Part shown: positions 18,829 to 25,612 of the stretch, piece by piece
Numbering within the stretch: position 1 is the first letter of the stretch
Layout of the letters: each line of letters begins with the position of its first letter
Origin: Burkholderiales bacterium RIFCSPLOWO2_12_FULL_65_40
Lineage (GTDB): Bacteria > Pseudomonadota > Gammaproteobacteria > Burkholderiales > Burkholderiaceae_C
Reading direction: 5' to 3'
Assembly: GCA_001770955.1 (NCBI GenBank)
Contig: MESL01000035.1
Span: 184,468-248,467 of the forward strand
Length of the DNA: 64,000 bases
The notes under the pieces: generated by a model
Databases searched by the model: none
Told to the model about the DNA's origin: nothing
What the model saw: the letters and a program-made list of their open reading frames with translations, nothing else
Program-made: the position numbers and the translations under genes

Positions 18829-19735
18829 CGGCGCAGCGGTCTCGCTGCGCGGCGTGAGCAAGCACTATGGCGTGCTGCATGCCGTCGATGGCGTCGATCT
18901 GGAGATCCCGCGCGGCGAAATTTTCGGCCTGATCGGGCACAACGGCGCGGGCAAGAGCACGCTGTTCAAAATGATGCTGGGCCTGGTGGAGGCCACGCGG
19001 GGTGACATCCTGGTCGGCGGCGCGCAAGTCGGCGGGCCGGGCTTTCGTGCCGCGCGGCGCCACCTGGGCTACCTGCCCGAGAACGTCGTGCTGTACGACA
19101 ACCTCAGTGGTCTGGAAACGCTGCACTTCTTCGCGCGGCTCAAGCATGCGCCGCGCGCGCAGTGCCAGCCCGTGCTCGAACGCGTGGGCCTGGCCCACGC
19201 ACTCGACCGGCCGGTGCGCGAATATTCCAAGGGCATGCGCCAGCGCCTGGGCTTTGCGCAGGCCCTGCTGGGCGCGCCCCAGGTGCTGTTTCTCGACGAG
19301 CCCACCAACGGGCTCGACCCCCAGGCCATCCGCGACTTCTACGCCACGCTGCGCGGCCTGCAGGCCGAGGGCGTGACGGTCATCATCACCTCGCACATCC
19401 TGGCCGAGTTGCAAGAGCGCGTGGACCGCCTGGCCATCATGTCGGCCGGCAAAATCCAGGCGGTGGGCAGCGTGCAGGCGCTGCGCGAGCAGACGCAGAT
19501 GCCGCTGGTGTTCGAGTTGAAGCTCGGTGCCGAAGACGCCCCCGCCGTGGCCCAGGCGCTGGCGGCGGTCACCGGTGCATCGCCCGAAATCCTTCCGACC
19601 GGCCTGCGCCTGCGCTGCCCGCGCACCCAGAAGATGGCCGTGCTGGCGGCGCTGGCGCCGTTCGGCATGCGCGTGCTCGATGTGAAGATGCTGGAGCCAT
19701 CGCTGGAAGATGTGTTTTTCGGGTTTGCCGATTGA
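18803..19735 (+). CDS. nosF: NosF ABC transporter ATP-binding protein
   Basis: A 310-residue ATPase: Walker A GHNGAGKST, signature YSKGMRQRLGFAQAL, Walker B LFLDEPTNGLDP and switch histidine in ITSHIL. The GTG at 18803 was chosen because GGAG lies eight bases upstream; a GTG at 18794 is possible and adds three residues. Either start lies inside the end of nosD. It drives the NosY permease in CuZ maturation of NosZ. Confidence 0.93.
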   Translation: MASTFPASDGAAVSLRGVSKHYGVLHAVDGVDLEIPRGEIFGLIGHNGAGKSTLFKMMLGLVEATRGDILVGGAQVGGPGFRAARRHLGYLPENVVLYDNLSGLETLHFFARLKHAPRAQCQPVLERVGLAHALDRPVREYSKGMRQRLGFAQALLGAPQVLFLDEPTNGLDPQAIRDFYATLRGLQAEGVTVIITSHILAELQERVDRLAIMSAGKIQAVGSVQALREQTQMPLVFELKLGAEDAPAVAQALAAVTGASPEILPTGLRLRCPRTQKMAVLAALAPFGMRVLDVKMLEPSLEDVFFGFAD

Positions 19736-19743
19736 AAGACGCC

Positions 19744-20559
19744 ATGGAACTGACGCAAATCCTCACCATCGCCGCGAAAGAATTCCGCGACCGCATGCGC
19801 AACCGCTGGGTGCTCGCCGTGGCGCTCGTCTTCACCGTGTTCTCGCTCGTCATCGCCTACTTTGGCGGCGCGCAGCAGGGCGCCGTGGGCTTTCGCTCGA
19901 TCGAGTTCACCATCGCCAGCCTGGTCAGCCTGGTGATCTACCTCATCCCGCTCATCGCGCTGCTGCTCGGCTTTGATGCCATCGTGGGCGAGCGCGAGCG
20001 CGGCTCGCTCGACCTGCTGCTGTCCCTGCCCATCACCCGCTTCGAATTGCTGCTGGGCAAATACCTTGGCCTGGCGGCTGCGCTCACGCTGTCCACGCTG
20101 GCGGGCTTTGGCCTGGTGGCGGTGCTGCTGTCGCGGCAGATGAGCTGGGCCGGCATGTACCACTACTTCGGCTTCATGCTCAGCTCGGTGCTGCTCGGCC
20201 TGGCGTTTCTGAGCCTGGCGGTGCTGCTGTCGGTGCTGGCGCGCGACCGCACGCGCGCCTCGGGCCTGGCCATCGCCACCTGGTTCTTCTTCGTGCTGGT
20301 GTTCGACCTGCTCCTGCTCGGGGCGCTGGTCGGCACGGGTGGCCGCTTTGGCGGCGAGGTGTTCGCCTGGCTGCTGCTGCTCAACCCCGCCGATGTGTTC
20401 CGTATCCTGAACGTGTTCTCGCTCGAAGACGTGCGCACACTGTATGGCCTGGCCAGCATCGTGCCGCCGACGATGGGCAGCCCCGCTGCCATGGGCGCCG
20501 TCATGCTGGCCTGGATCGTCGTGCCGCTGGGCCTGGCCAACTGGAGATTCAAACCATGA
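19744..20559 (+). CDS. nosY: NosY ABC transporter permease
   Basis: A 271-residue integral membrane protein with about six helices. It starts MELTQILTIAAKEFRDRMRNRW, the usual NosY/ABC-2 beginning, and contains LGFDAIVGERERGSLDLLLSLPITR, the coupling-helix region of this permease family. It lies eight bases after nosF and overlaps nosL by ATGA. It forms the membrane part of the NosDFY complex. Confidence 0.94.
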   Translation: MELTQILTIAAKEFRDRMRNRWVLAVALVFTVFSLVIAYFGGAQQGAVGFRSIEFTIASLVSLVIYLIPLIALLLGFDAIVGERERGSLDLLLSLPITRFELLLGKYLGLAAALTLSTLAGFGLVAVLLSRQMSWAGMYHYFGFMLSSVLLGLAFLSLAVLLSVLARDRTRASGLAIATWFFFVLVFDLLLLGALVGTGGRFGGEVFAWLLLLNPADVFRILNVFSLEDVRTLYGLASIVPPTMGSPAAMGAVMLAWIVVPLGLANWRFKP

Positions 20560-21143
20560 AGTACACCTGTTCCTGCCGCCGCCGCCATGCCGCCGCCGGC
20601 GACACCTGTGGCGAACGCCGCCAGTGGCTGGGTCTGGCAGCGCTGGCCGCCTTCGGTTCGCTCGGCGCCCTGGCGGGCTGCGGCGAGCGTGCCGGCGAGG
20701 CGCAATCGCTCGCGCCCGTGGAGATCGACCGTTCCACCAGTTGCGAGCTCGACGGCATGCTGCTGTCTGACTACCCCGGCCCCAAGGCCCAGGTGCACTA
20801 CGCCGCGCAGGACAAGCCCAGCTTCTTCTGCGACACGGTGGAGCTGTTCAGCACCCTGCTGGCCGGCGAGCAGGTGCGCGCGGCGCGCGCCATCTACGTG
20901 CAGGACATGGGCAAAGCCGACTGGGACGCCCCGCAGGGCCACTGGATCGACGCCAAAACCGCCTTCTTCGTGCTGGGCAGCAAGCGCCACGGCTCCATGG
21001 GCCCCACCATCGGCAGCTTTGCACAGGAGGCCGACGCCACGAAATTCGCCGCAGAGCATGGCGGCAAGGTGCTGCGCTTTGGCGACATCAAGGCCGACAT
21101 GGTGGACCTGAGCGGCGGCGCGCTGCACGACACGCGGATGTAG
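20556..21143 (+). CDS. nosL: NosL copper-chaperone lipoprotein
   Basis: A 195-residue lipoprotein. After a polar start comes a membrane segment ending in lipobox ALAGC, then the NosL domain with CELDGMLLSDYPGPKAQ, PSFFCDTVELF and YVQDMGKADW. NosL binds Cu(I) through Cys and Met and delivers it to NosZ via NosDFY. The N-terminus is unusual in having a Cys-rich patch (YTCSCRRR...DTC) ahead of the lipoprotein segment. It overlaps nosY by ATGA and is followed seven bases later by a second NosL-like gene. Confidence 0.92.
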   Translation: MKYTCSCRRRHAAAGDTCGERRQWLGLAALAAFGSLGALAGCGERAGEAQSLAPVEIDRSTSCELDGMLLSDYPGPKAQVHYAAQDKPSFFCDTVELFSTLLAGEQVRAARAIYVQDMGKADWDAPQGHWIDAKTAFFVLGSKRHGSMGPTIGSFAQEADATKFAAEHGGKVLRFGDIKADMVDLSGGALHDTRM

Positions 21144-21150
21144 GCACGCC

Positions 21151-21789
21151 ATGCACCTGCCCTGGCAGCCCACCGCCCCCGCCCCGGTCCGCCGCGCAGG
21201 CTGGGCCGTGGCCGTGGCGGCCGTGCTGGCCGCGACGGTGTGGTGGAGCATGCCGGCCCTGCGCGCCCAGCTCGAGCCCGAGGCCGCCCCGGTGCTCGAC
21301 CCCGATGTCTGCGTGGTGGCGCCCCCCACGCCATACAACCCGGCCTCGGGCCTGCCGCTGGAGTCTGCCCGCCCGGTGCCGGCCGACGTGCGCTGCCCGG
21401 TCTGCGGCATGTTCCCGGCGCGCTCGCCCGACTGGGCCGCGCAGGTCATTTTTGCCAATGGCGACGCGCAGTTCTTCGACTCGCCCCTGAGCCTGTTCAT
21501 GTACCTGAGCGACGTGGCGCGCTACAGCCCCGGGCGCAGCGCCGACGAGATCGTGGCCCGGTACGTCACCGACGTGTCCAGCAAGACCTGGACCGATGCG
21601 GGCAACGCGTTCTATGTGCACGGCTCCTCGGCCAAAGGCCCCATGCGCGCGGGCAACCTGCCCGCTTTCGCCTCCAAAAAAGCCGCCCTCCAGTTCGCCG
21701 CGCAACGCGGCGGCACGGTGCTGGCGTATGCCGACGTCGATGCCGGGCTGGTGACCCAGCTGGGCGGGCAGGGAACGCATGCGCATTGA
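21151..21789 (+). CDS. Second NosL-family protein (membrane-anchored)
   Basis: A 212-residue protein with an uncleaved N-terminal membrane anchor (about 18-38) and a NosL-type domain: RCPVCGMFPARSPDWAAQV, FFDSPLSLFMYL and AKGPMRAGNLPAF. Unlike the first NosL it has a CPVCGM motif and no lipobox. It is the last gene of the nos operon. Tandem NosL proteins may pass copper in sequence, but that is inference. Confidence 0.85.
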   Translation: MHLPWQPTAPAPVRRAGWAVAVAAVLAATVWWSMPALRAQLEPEAAPVLDPDVCVVAPPTPYNPASGLPLESARPVPADVRCPVCGMFPARSPDWAAQVIFANGDAQFFDSPLSLFMYLSDVARYSPGRSADEIVARYVTDVSSKTWTDAGNAFYVHGSSAKGPMRAGNLPAFASKKAALQFAAQRGGTVLAYADVDAGLVTQLGGQGTHAH

Positions 21790-21791
21790 TG

Positions 21792-21900
21792 TGCTATTGA
21801 TAATATAGCTGCATGCGCTTGATGGGGGGTCTGTATAGAGGAGTTTGATTCTGAACTTGCTTTCAGGCCAGCGCGGATAGCTATCATTTTGGTAGCAAGA
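21792..21900. repeat. Dispersed palindromic repeat, copy 2 (compound)
   Basis: Two partial units lie back to back: TATAGCTGCATGCGCTTGAT (21804-21823) and GGCCAGCGCGGATAGCTATC (21867-21886). They fill the start of the gap after the nos operon. The remaining gap to 22029 holds no supported gene. Confidence 0.6.
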
Positions 21901-22029
21901 GGCGGTTAATTTCTCTCACGATTGCCTTGAGGCCTTGCGATCTGCACGATGGATCTGAACACTGGCTTGCGTCATTCGTGGCGGTGGCTGTTGACCAGGA
22001 GTAGCCGGTGGCAGCTAGGGAAAGCAGAC

Positions 22030-22131
22030 GCTCAACGTTGGAGGTAACCCGCCGCCGGAGCGCAGCGAAGGGAACCCAGCAGCGGTGCAAAGCGCCGCTG
22101 TTGGGCGGTCGGATTGACCGACGGGTTAGCC
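22030..22131 (-). other. Integron attC site of the downstream cassette
   Basis: Read on the minus strand, it begins GGCTAAC, which contains the TAA stop of the preceding gene. It continues with a GGTCAATCCGACCGCC left half and a central GC-rich imperfect palindrome (AGCGGCG/CGCCGCT). It ends with a right half GGGTTACCTCCAAC and core GTTGAGC (GTTRRRY). The layout and 102-base length fit a 59-base-element-type attC. Confidence 0.72.
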
Positions 22132-22575
22132 ATTGGGGTTGTTGGGGACATACTCTACCTCGATACCATTTTTCAGCGGCTCAGACTTGAAAATGCGAAC
22201 TGAAGGATGGTGCGCAATGCGCAAGCGCTGATCTGACCGCCAGGAAACACGAATATCTGGCCCGCCTCCGGGACCGCGCGGTGCTCTTCCGTGATCGGCA
22301 TCAGCGACAAAGACGTTTCCAGATTCGTTTGACAGAACGTCGGCCGCGGAAAGAATTGAAACCTGAGTCGAAAAATCTGTAGTTGCGCCACAGTCTCGTT
22401 CGAAGACCACAGCTTTGAACTTCTGGTCTGGGGCGACAGCTTCAAGAATCACTGTATTGGCGTACATATCTCGCGCGAACCACCACATTGCTCCGGCACC
22501 GGCGGCCAACAAACAACAAACGCACGCCGCAATGGCGCCAACAAACTTCAGCAGAGCAGCGAGCGACGGCTTCAT
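22126..22575 (-). CDS. Integron-cassette protein, membrane-anchored, unknown function
   Basis: A 149-residue protein with one N-terminal membrane segment (residues 8-34, with CVCC) and a small soluble domain showing RDCGATTDFSTQVSIL, VFVADADHG and DIRVSWRSDQRLRIAHHPS. I recognise this only as a type of hypothetical protein often met in bacteria; no function can be given. The start sits eight bases after a GTTAGCC core and the stop lies inside the attC, the compact layout of a gene cassette. Base composition is clearly less GC-rich than in flanking genes. Confidence 0.75.
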   Translation of the reverse strand: MKPSLAALLKFVGAIAACVCCLLAAGAGAMWWFARDMYANTVILEAVAPDQKFKAVVFERDCGATTDFSTQVSILSAADVLSNESGNVFVADADHGRAPRGPGGGPDIRVSWRSDQRLRIAHHPSVRIFKSEPLKNGIEVEYVPNNPNG

Positions 22576-22580
22576 GAGAT

Positions 22581-22704
22581 GGCTAACGAATTAGTTAACT
22601 GGCGCCGAAGCCCGAAGCCCGAAGGGCGCAGGGCACCAACACTGGCCATGAAAATGGCGAAGCCATGGCCAGTGTTGGCGTCCACGTTGAACGCACAGAT
22701 AGGC
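22581..22704 (-). other. Integron attC site of the upstream cassette
   Basis: On the minus strand: degenerate inverse core GCCTATC, left half CGTTCAACGTGGACGCC, a 15-base perfect stem (22636-22650 with 22664-22678), right half GGCGCCAGTTAACTAATTC and core GTTAGCC at 22581-22587. The right half matches the usual attC form. The next gene starts five bases after the core. Confidence 0.75.
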
Positions 22705-22735
22705 ACGAAACTTCGCTGCAACCTTTCATGAGCCC

Positions 22736-23275
22736 CTATTTATCTATCTGTGCACCAATCATCCGCGTGCCTAGAAAACCGTGATCGGCTAAATTGGTGT
22801 GAGAGGCAATTTCTGTGCGAAGTGCCGCAGCCTCATTGCTTTCGGAGTCGAGTGGTACTGAAAAAAATGACTTCGCAATGCTGGTAGGTTGCAATGATGC
22901 GGCCGCCAGCGCTTCACCGCCCGACTTTGTGACCAGCTCAACTTGGTTCATTGGGTGACGACCTGGGGTGATGAATGAGCGGACGGCAGAAAAGTCATCT
23001 AATGGGTACTCTGTGATTTTTGATAAAAACAGAACCGATTTTCTGTGAACGACGACCTTGTTTAAGGTTGCGTCGATCTCGATCCATCGCTTGGCCTGAG
23101 TAAACTTTACCCACCAACTGATTGCGGCCATGCATCCGGCGACGTATATGAAAAATAGATCTGACTTTTCTATGGTTTCATTCGGGATGGACTTAATAAG
23201 TAGTATTGCGATGAATGTGAGGAACACATAAGCCGTCACATATGAGCTCTTGTGTTTTATGCGAATAGTCGTCAT
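22736..23275 (-). CDS. Integron-cassette protein with two membrane segments, unknown function
   Basis: A 179-residue protein with two N-terminal membrane helices (about 14-30 and 40-56) followed by a soluble domain, WIEIDATLNKVVVHRKSVL onward, that resembles a PH-like or bPH domain by its alternating strands; that reading is tentative. Lys, Ile and Phe are more common and GC content much lower than in chromosomal neighbours, pointing to transfer. The start lies eight bases after a GTTAGCC core at 23284-23290, and an attC follows the stop, so it is a mobile cassette. Confidence 0.72.
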   Translation of the reverse strand: MTTIRIKHKSSYVTAYVFLTFIAILLIKSIPNETIEKSDLFFIYVAGCMAAISWWVKFTQAKRWIEIDATLNKVVVHRKSVLFLSKITEYPLDDFSAVRSFITPGRHPMNQVELVTKSGGEALAAASLQPTSIAKSFFSVPLDSESNEAAALRTEIASHTNLADHGFLGTRMIGAQIDK

Positions 23276-23283
23276 CTCTATTT

Positions 23284-23290
23284 GGCTAAC
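23284..23290 (-). other. attC/attI core site (GTTAGCC) at the outer end of the array
   Basis: Minus strand ATTC-GTTAGCC is identical to the end of the attC at 22581. Only about ten bases of a right half remain; beyond it lies the IS110-type fragment. No integrase gene or recognisable attI is seen. Confidence 0.65.
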
Positions 23291-23298
23291 GAATGAAA

Positions 23299-23580
23299 GG
23301 GACTTCCCCGTCCCGAGTGATCCGCACAGTTGCGAAGTACGGCATCAAAGTGCCACGATGGGAAGTTCGATCTCTCATCAATTCACTCGTTTTTTGGAAG
23401 GGGAAGTCCATGTCTGCCATTGTCACCATCGGTATCGATCTCGCCAAGAACGTCTTTGCTGCTCATGGCGTTGATGTCACAGGCAAGCCCGAAATCCAGA
23501 TCGCCTGCCCCCACCATCCGTGCCTACCCAGATCGCCAACTTTCACAACACAAACAGAAGAACCTCTCGCCAGAAATTAA
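23299..23580 (+). pseudogene. Truncated IS110/IS1111-family transposase with its left end
   Basis: The reading frame from ATG 23410 encodes MSAIVTIGIDLAKNVFAAHGVD, the unmistakable N-terminus of IS110-type DEDD transposases, then loses similarity after about 30 residues and stops at 23580, where about 330 residues would be expected. A short inverted pair, GGACTTCCCC (23300) and GGGGAAGTCC (23400), marks the subterminal end region. It lies directly against an integron core site; a group of IS1111 elements is known to insert in attC sites. It is a dead remnant. Confidence 0.7.
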
Positions 23581-23612
23581 AACAGGAGCGGCAAAATTTT
23601 CGCTCCTGTTTT
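23579..23612. terminator. Strong bidirectional hairpin terminator
   Basis: A perfect 12-base inverted repeat, AAAACAGGAGCG and CGCTCCTGTTTT, with a ten-base loop. A-rich and T-rich flanks allow function in both directions. It closes the creD gene pair from the right and the cassette/IS region from the left. Confidence 0.75.
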
Positions 23613-23662
23613 AATAGCTATCAGCGCTTTTCCATCAAGCGCTTGAGCCTTATTTCATTCAT
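23611..23662. repeat. Dispersed palindromic repeat, copy 3
   Basis: TTAATAGCTATCAGCGCTTT, a loop and CAAGCGCTTGAGCC. It abuts the terminator and its end covers the stop codon of the small gene at 23655. Confidence 0.8.
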
Positions 23663-23960
23663 ATCCCCGCCCTCTGCGCCGTGCCGCTGGCAGCAGCGCC
23701 GCCATGCGCCACACCAGCGCATGCAACGCAGTGCGCTGCGCAGGGCTTTGGGCCGGTGTGAAGGCGGCGTGCAGCACTGCCTGCCGGGTGCTGCGCAAGG
23801 CGGTGCGGTCGTTCGCCTGCAGGGCGGTCAGCAGGCGGTCGTGCAGGCGCTGCACGCGCAGCGCCTCGGCGGGTGACAGGCCCGTGTGCGGTGCTGCCAC
23901 GGGGGCCGTCAGGTGCCGGGCCCAGGCCGTGTTCGGGCTGAAAGAATGCGTGCGGTTCAT
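23655..23960 (-). CDS. Small hypothetical protein coupled to creD
   Basis: A 101-residue protein beginning MNRTHSFSPNTAWARHLTAP, rich in Ala, Arg and Leu, predicted mostly helical (SPAEALRVQRLHDRLLTALQ). No family recognised. Its ATG overlaps the creD stop (ATGA), which supports real translation, and its stop falls in a dispersed repeat copy. The terminator at 23579-23612 follows. Confidence 0.6.
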   Translation of the reverse strand: MNRTHSFSPNTAWARHLTAPVAAPHTGLSPAEALRVQRLHDRLLTALQANDRTALRSTRQAVLHAAFTPAQSPAQRTALHALVWRMAALLPAARRRGRGYE

Positions 23961-25369
23961 GGCTTTTGCGGCGCAGGGGTGCCGCCCAGGGGGGTGCTCA
24001 GCCCGTACCAGTTCACCCGGCGCGTCAGCACCATCACGAGGGCCAGCACGGTGAACAGGGCGATGGAGCCGACCACCAGCGCGGTCTGCTCCAGTTGCAG
24101 CAGCACATACAGCAGGCCATACAGCAGTGCCATGCCTGCCCCGAACGGCAGGCCCCGGCGCAAACTGCCCAGCATGTGGCTGGCGTAGTAGCCCAGCAGC
24201 AGCACGCAGGCCGTGGCCGCCACGGCGTAGGCCATGCCGAACGGCAGGTGCTCCGACAGGCTCAGCAGCAGCAGGAAGAAGCTGCACAGCGCGCTGCCCA
24301 CCAGCAGGTACTGCACCGGGTGCACGCGCAACCGCAGCATTAATTCGAACAGGCCCACGGCCACGAAGGTCAGGGCGATGAACAGCACGCCGTACTTGGT
24401 GGCGCGGTCCGACAGTGAATACGGGTTCACCGGGTCGATGAACGCCACGCTGAAGCTGTCGGCGCATTCGCGTGCGGCGCCCGGCGGTGGCATGTCGCCA
24501 TCGGGGCCGCCCTCCGGCGCCTCGCACACCGGTTTGCCCTGGGCAATGTCCTGCTGCGCGGTGGTGGCCAGCGACGACAGGCGCCAGTGCGCCGTGAAGC
24601 CGTCGGCACGCACCTCGCGCTCGGACGGCAGAAAGCGTCCGCTGAACGAGGGGTGCGGCCAGGGGCTCTCCAGTTGCACTTCCGTGCGGCTGCCCAGCGG
24701 CACGATGGACAGGCGCTCGGTGCCGACCAGCTCCAGCTCCAGCGTGACGGCCAGGCCGTCCGCCCGGTCGCGCACCGACTCGGGCAGCGTGGCGTGCAGC
24801 CCCCGGCTGTACCTGGGGTGGAAGGTGCCGGGCTGGAGCGCAAGCGGCTGCTCGCCGAGCAGGAGCTGTGCCGTGCGGATGCCGCGCGCATCGCCCACGG
24901 CCAGCATCAGGATGGGGGCGCCGCACTGCATGCGCGAGCCCTTGACGGTGGTCTGCGGCTGCAGGCTGGCCAGCGGCGCCCACTGCGCCGCGATGCGGGC
25001 CTGGAGCTGGTAGGTGTGCACGGTGTGCAGGCCCCGGGCGCGTTCTTCCAGGGTCGTTCCCGAGCGCAGCTGCAGCCGCTCCGGCATGGCCGTCAGCAAA
25101 AACTCCCGGCGCTGTTCGACCATGCGGCGCTCGTCGCCCTGGCCGGTGGGCGCATCCCAGCTTTCCACGCAGGCGCTGTGGATCATCGGACCCAGCAAGG
25201 TCTGCGGCCCGGCCAGGCTGCCGGCCACGCTGTGCTGTGCCAGGCTGCGGTAGCGCTGGCGGTCGCGCACCACGTCGTCGATCAGGCCCAGGCCGAACAG
25301 CAGCAAGAGTGCAATGGCGGCCAGTGCGGCCAGTTTGGTGAACCAGGGGTTTTTCAAGGCGTCCTCCAC
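23957..25369 (-). CDS. creD: Cell envelope integrity inner-membrane protein CreD
   Basis: A 470-residue CreD-family protein. One N-terminal helix (about 10-32, LAALAAIALLLLFGLGLI) is followed by a large periplasmic domain (HSVAGSLAGPQTLLGP) and five or six closely spaced C-terminal helices (about 310-450) with the conserved DPVNPYSLSDRATKYGVLF and PVQYLLVG. In enterics CreD belongs to the CreBC regulon and affects envelope stress and beta-lactam response. The two-component genes upstream (25613-28024) may regulate it, though a 240-base gap with a MITE-like element separates them. Confidence 0.9.
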   Translation of the reverse strand: MEDALKNPWFTKLAALAAIALLLLFGLGLIDDVVRDRQRYRSLAQHSVAGSLAGPQTLLGPMIHSACVESWDAPTGQGDERRMVEQRREFLLTAMPERLQLRSGTTLEERARGLHTVHTYQLQARIAAQWAPLASLQPQTTVKGSRMQCGAPILMLAVGDARGIRTAQLLLGEQPLALQPGTFHPRYSRGLHATLPESVRDRADGLAVTLELELVGTERLSIVPLGSRTEVQLESPWPHPSFSGRFLPSEREVRADGFTAHWRLSSLATTAQQDIAQGKPVCEAPEGGPDGDMPPPGAARECADSFSVAFIDPVNPYSLSDRATKYGVLFIALTFVAVGLFELMLRLRVHPVQYLLVGSALCSFFLLLLSLSEHLPFGMAYAVAATACVLLLGYYASHMLGSLRRGLPFGAGMALLYGLLYVLLQLEQTALVVGSIALFTVLALVMVLTRRVNWYGLSTPLGGTPAPQKP

Positions 25370-25441
25370 AGTGAATGTGGAGGCAGTGTTTTCCCCGGCG
25401 GTGAGGGGGGTATGAAGTTTGTGTGGCCGGTGTGAAGTGGC

Positions 25442-25611
25442 CTAGGGATGACCTGCATAGCTCCCTGCGGTCGGTGATAGCACGGCCTCGGGCGGTCCAC
25501 TGCGTTGCTTTTCTTGCCAATAGCGGCGCTATTGGCCGCAAAAAGACGCCTTGTGGCCCATTCCGATCCGCACTACCACCGACTCGCGAGGGTTATGCAG
25601 GTCATCCCTAG
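25442..25611. mobile_element. 170-base MITE-like element with terminal inverted repeats
   Basis: The ends are CTAGGGATGACCTGCATA and its exact complement (18 bases), extended by GTCGGTG(A/G)TAG after a ten-base mismatch block. The interior has no reading frame of note and holds a small hairpin (AATAGCGGCGCTATT). It lies between creD and the sensor kinase and ends one base before the kinase stop codon. A non-autonomous transposon or REP-type element is likely. Confidence 0.6.
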
Positions 25612-25612
25612 A

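Noticed and set aside
21884..22090. 68-codon minus-strand frame after the cassette array
   Set aside because: Starts inside the attC site, has no ribosome site and no recognisable family; could be a decayed cassette remnant but cannot be supported.
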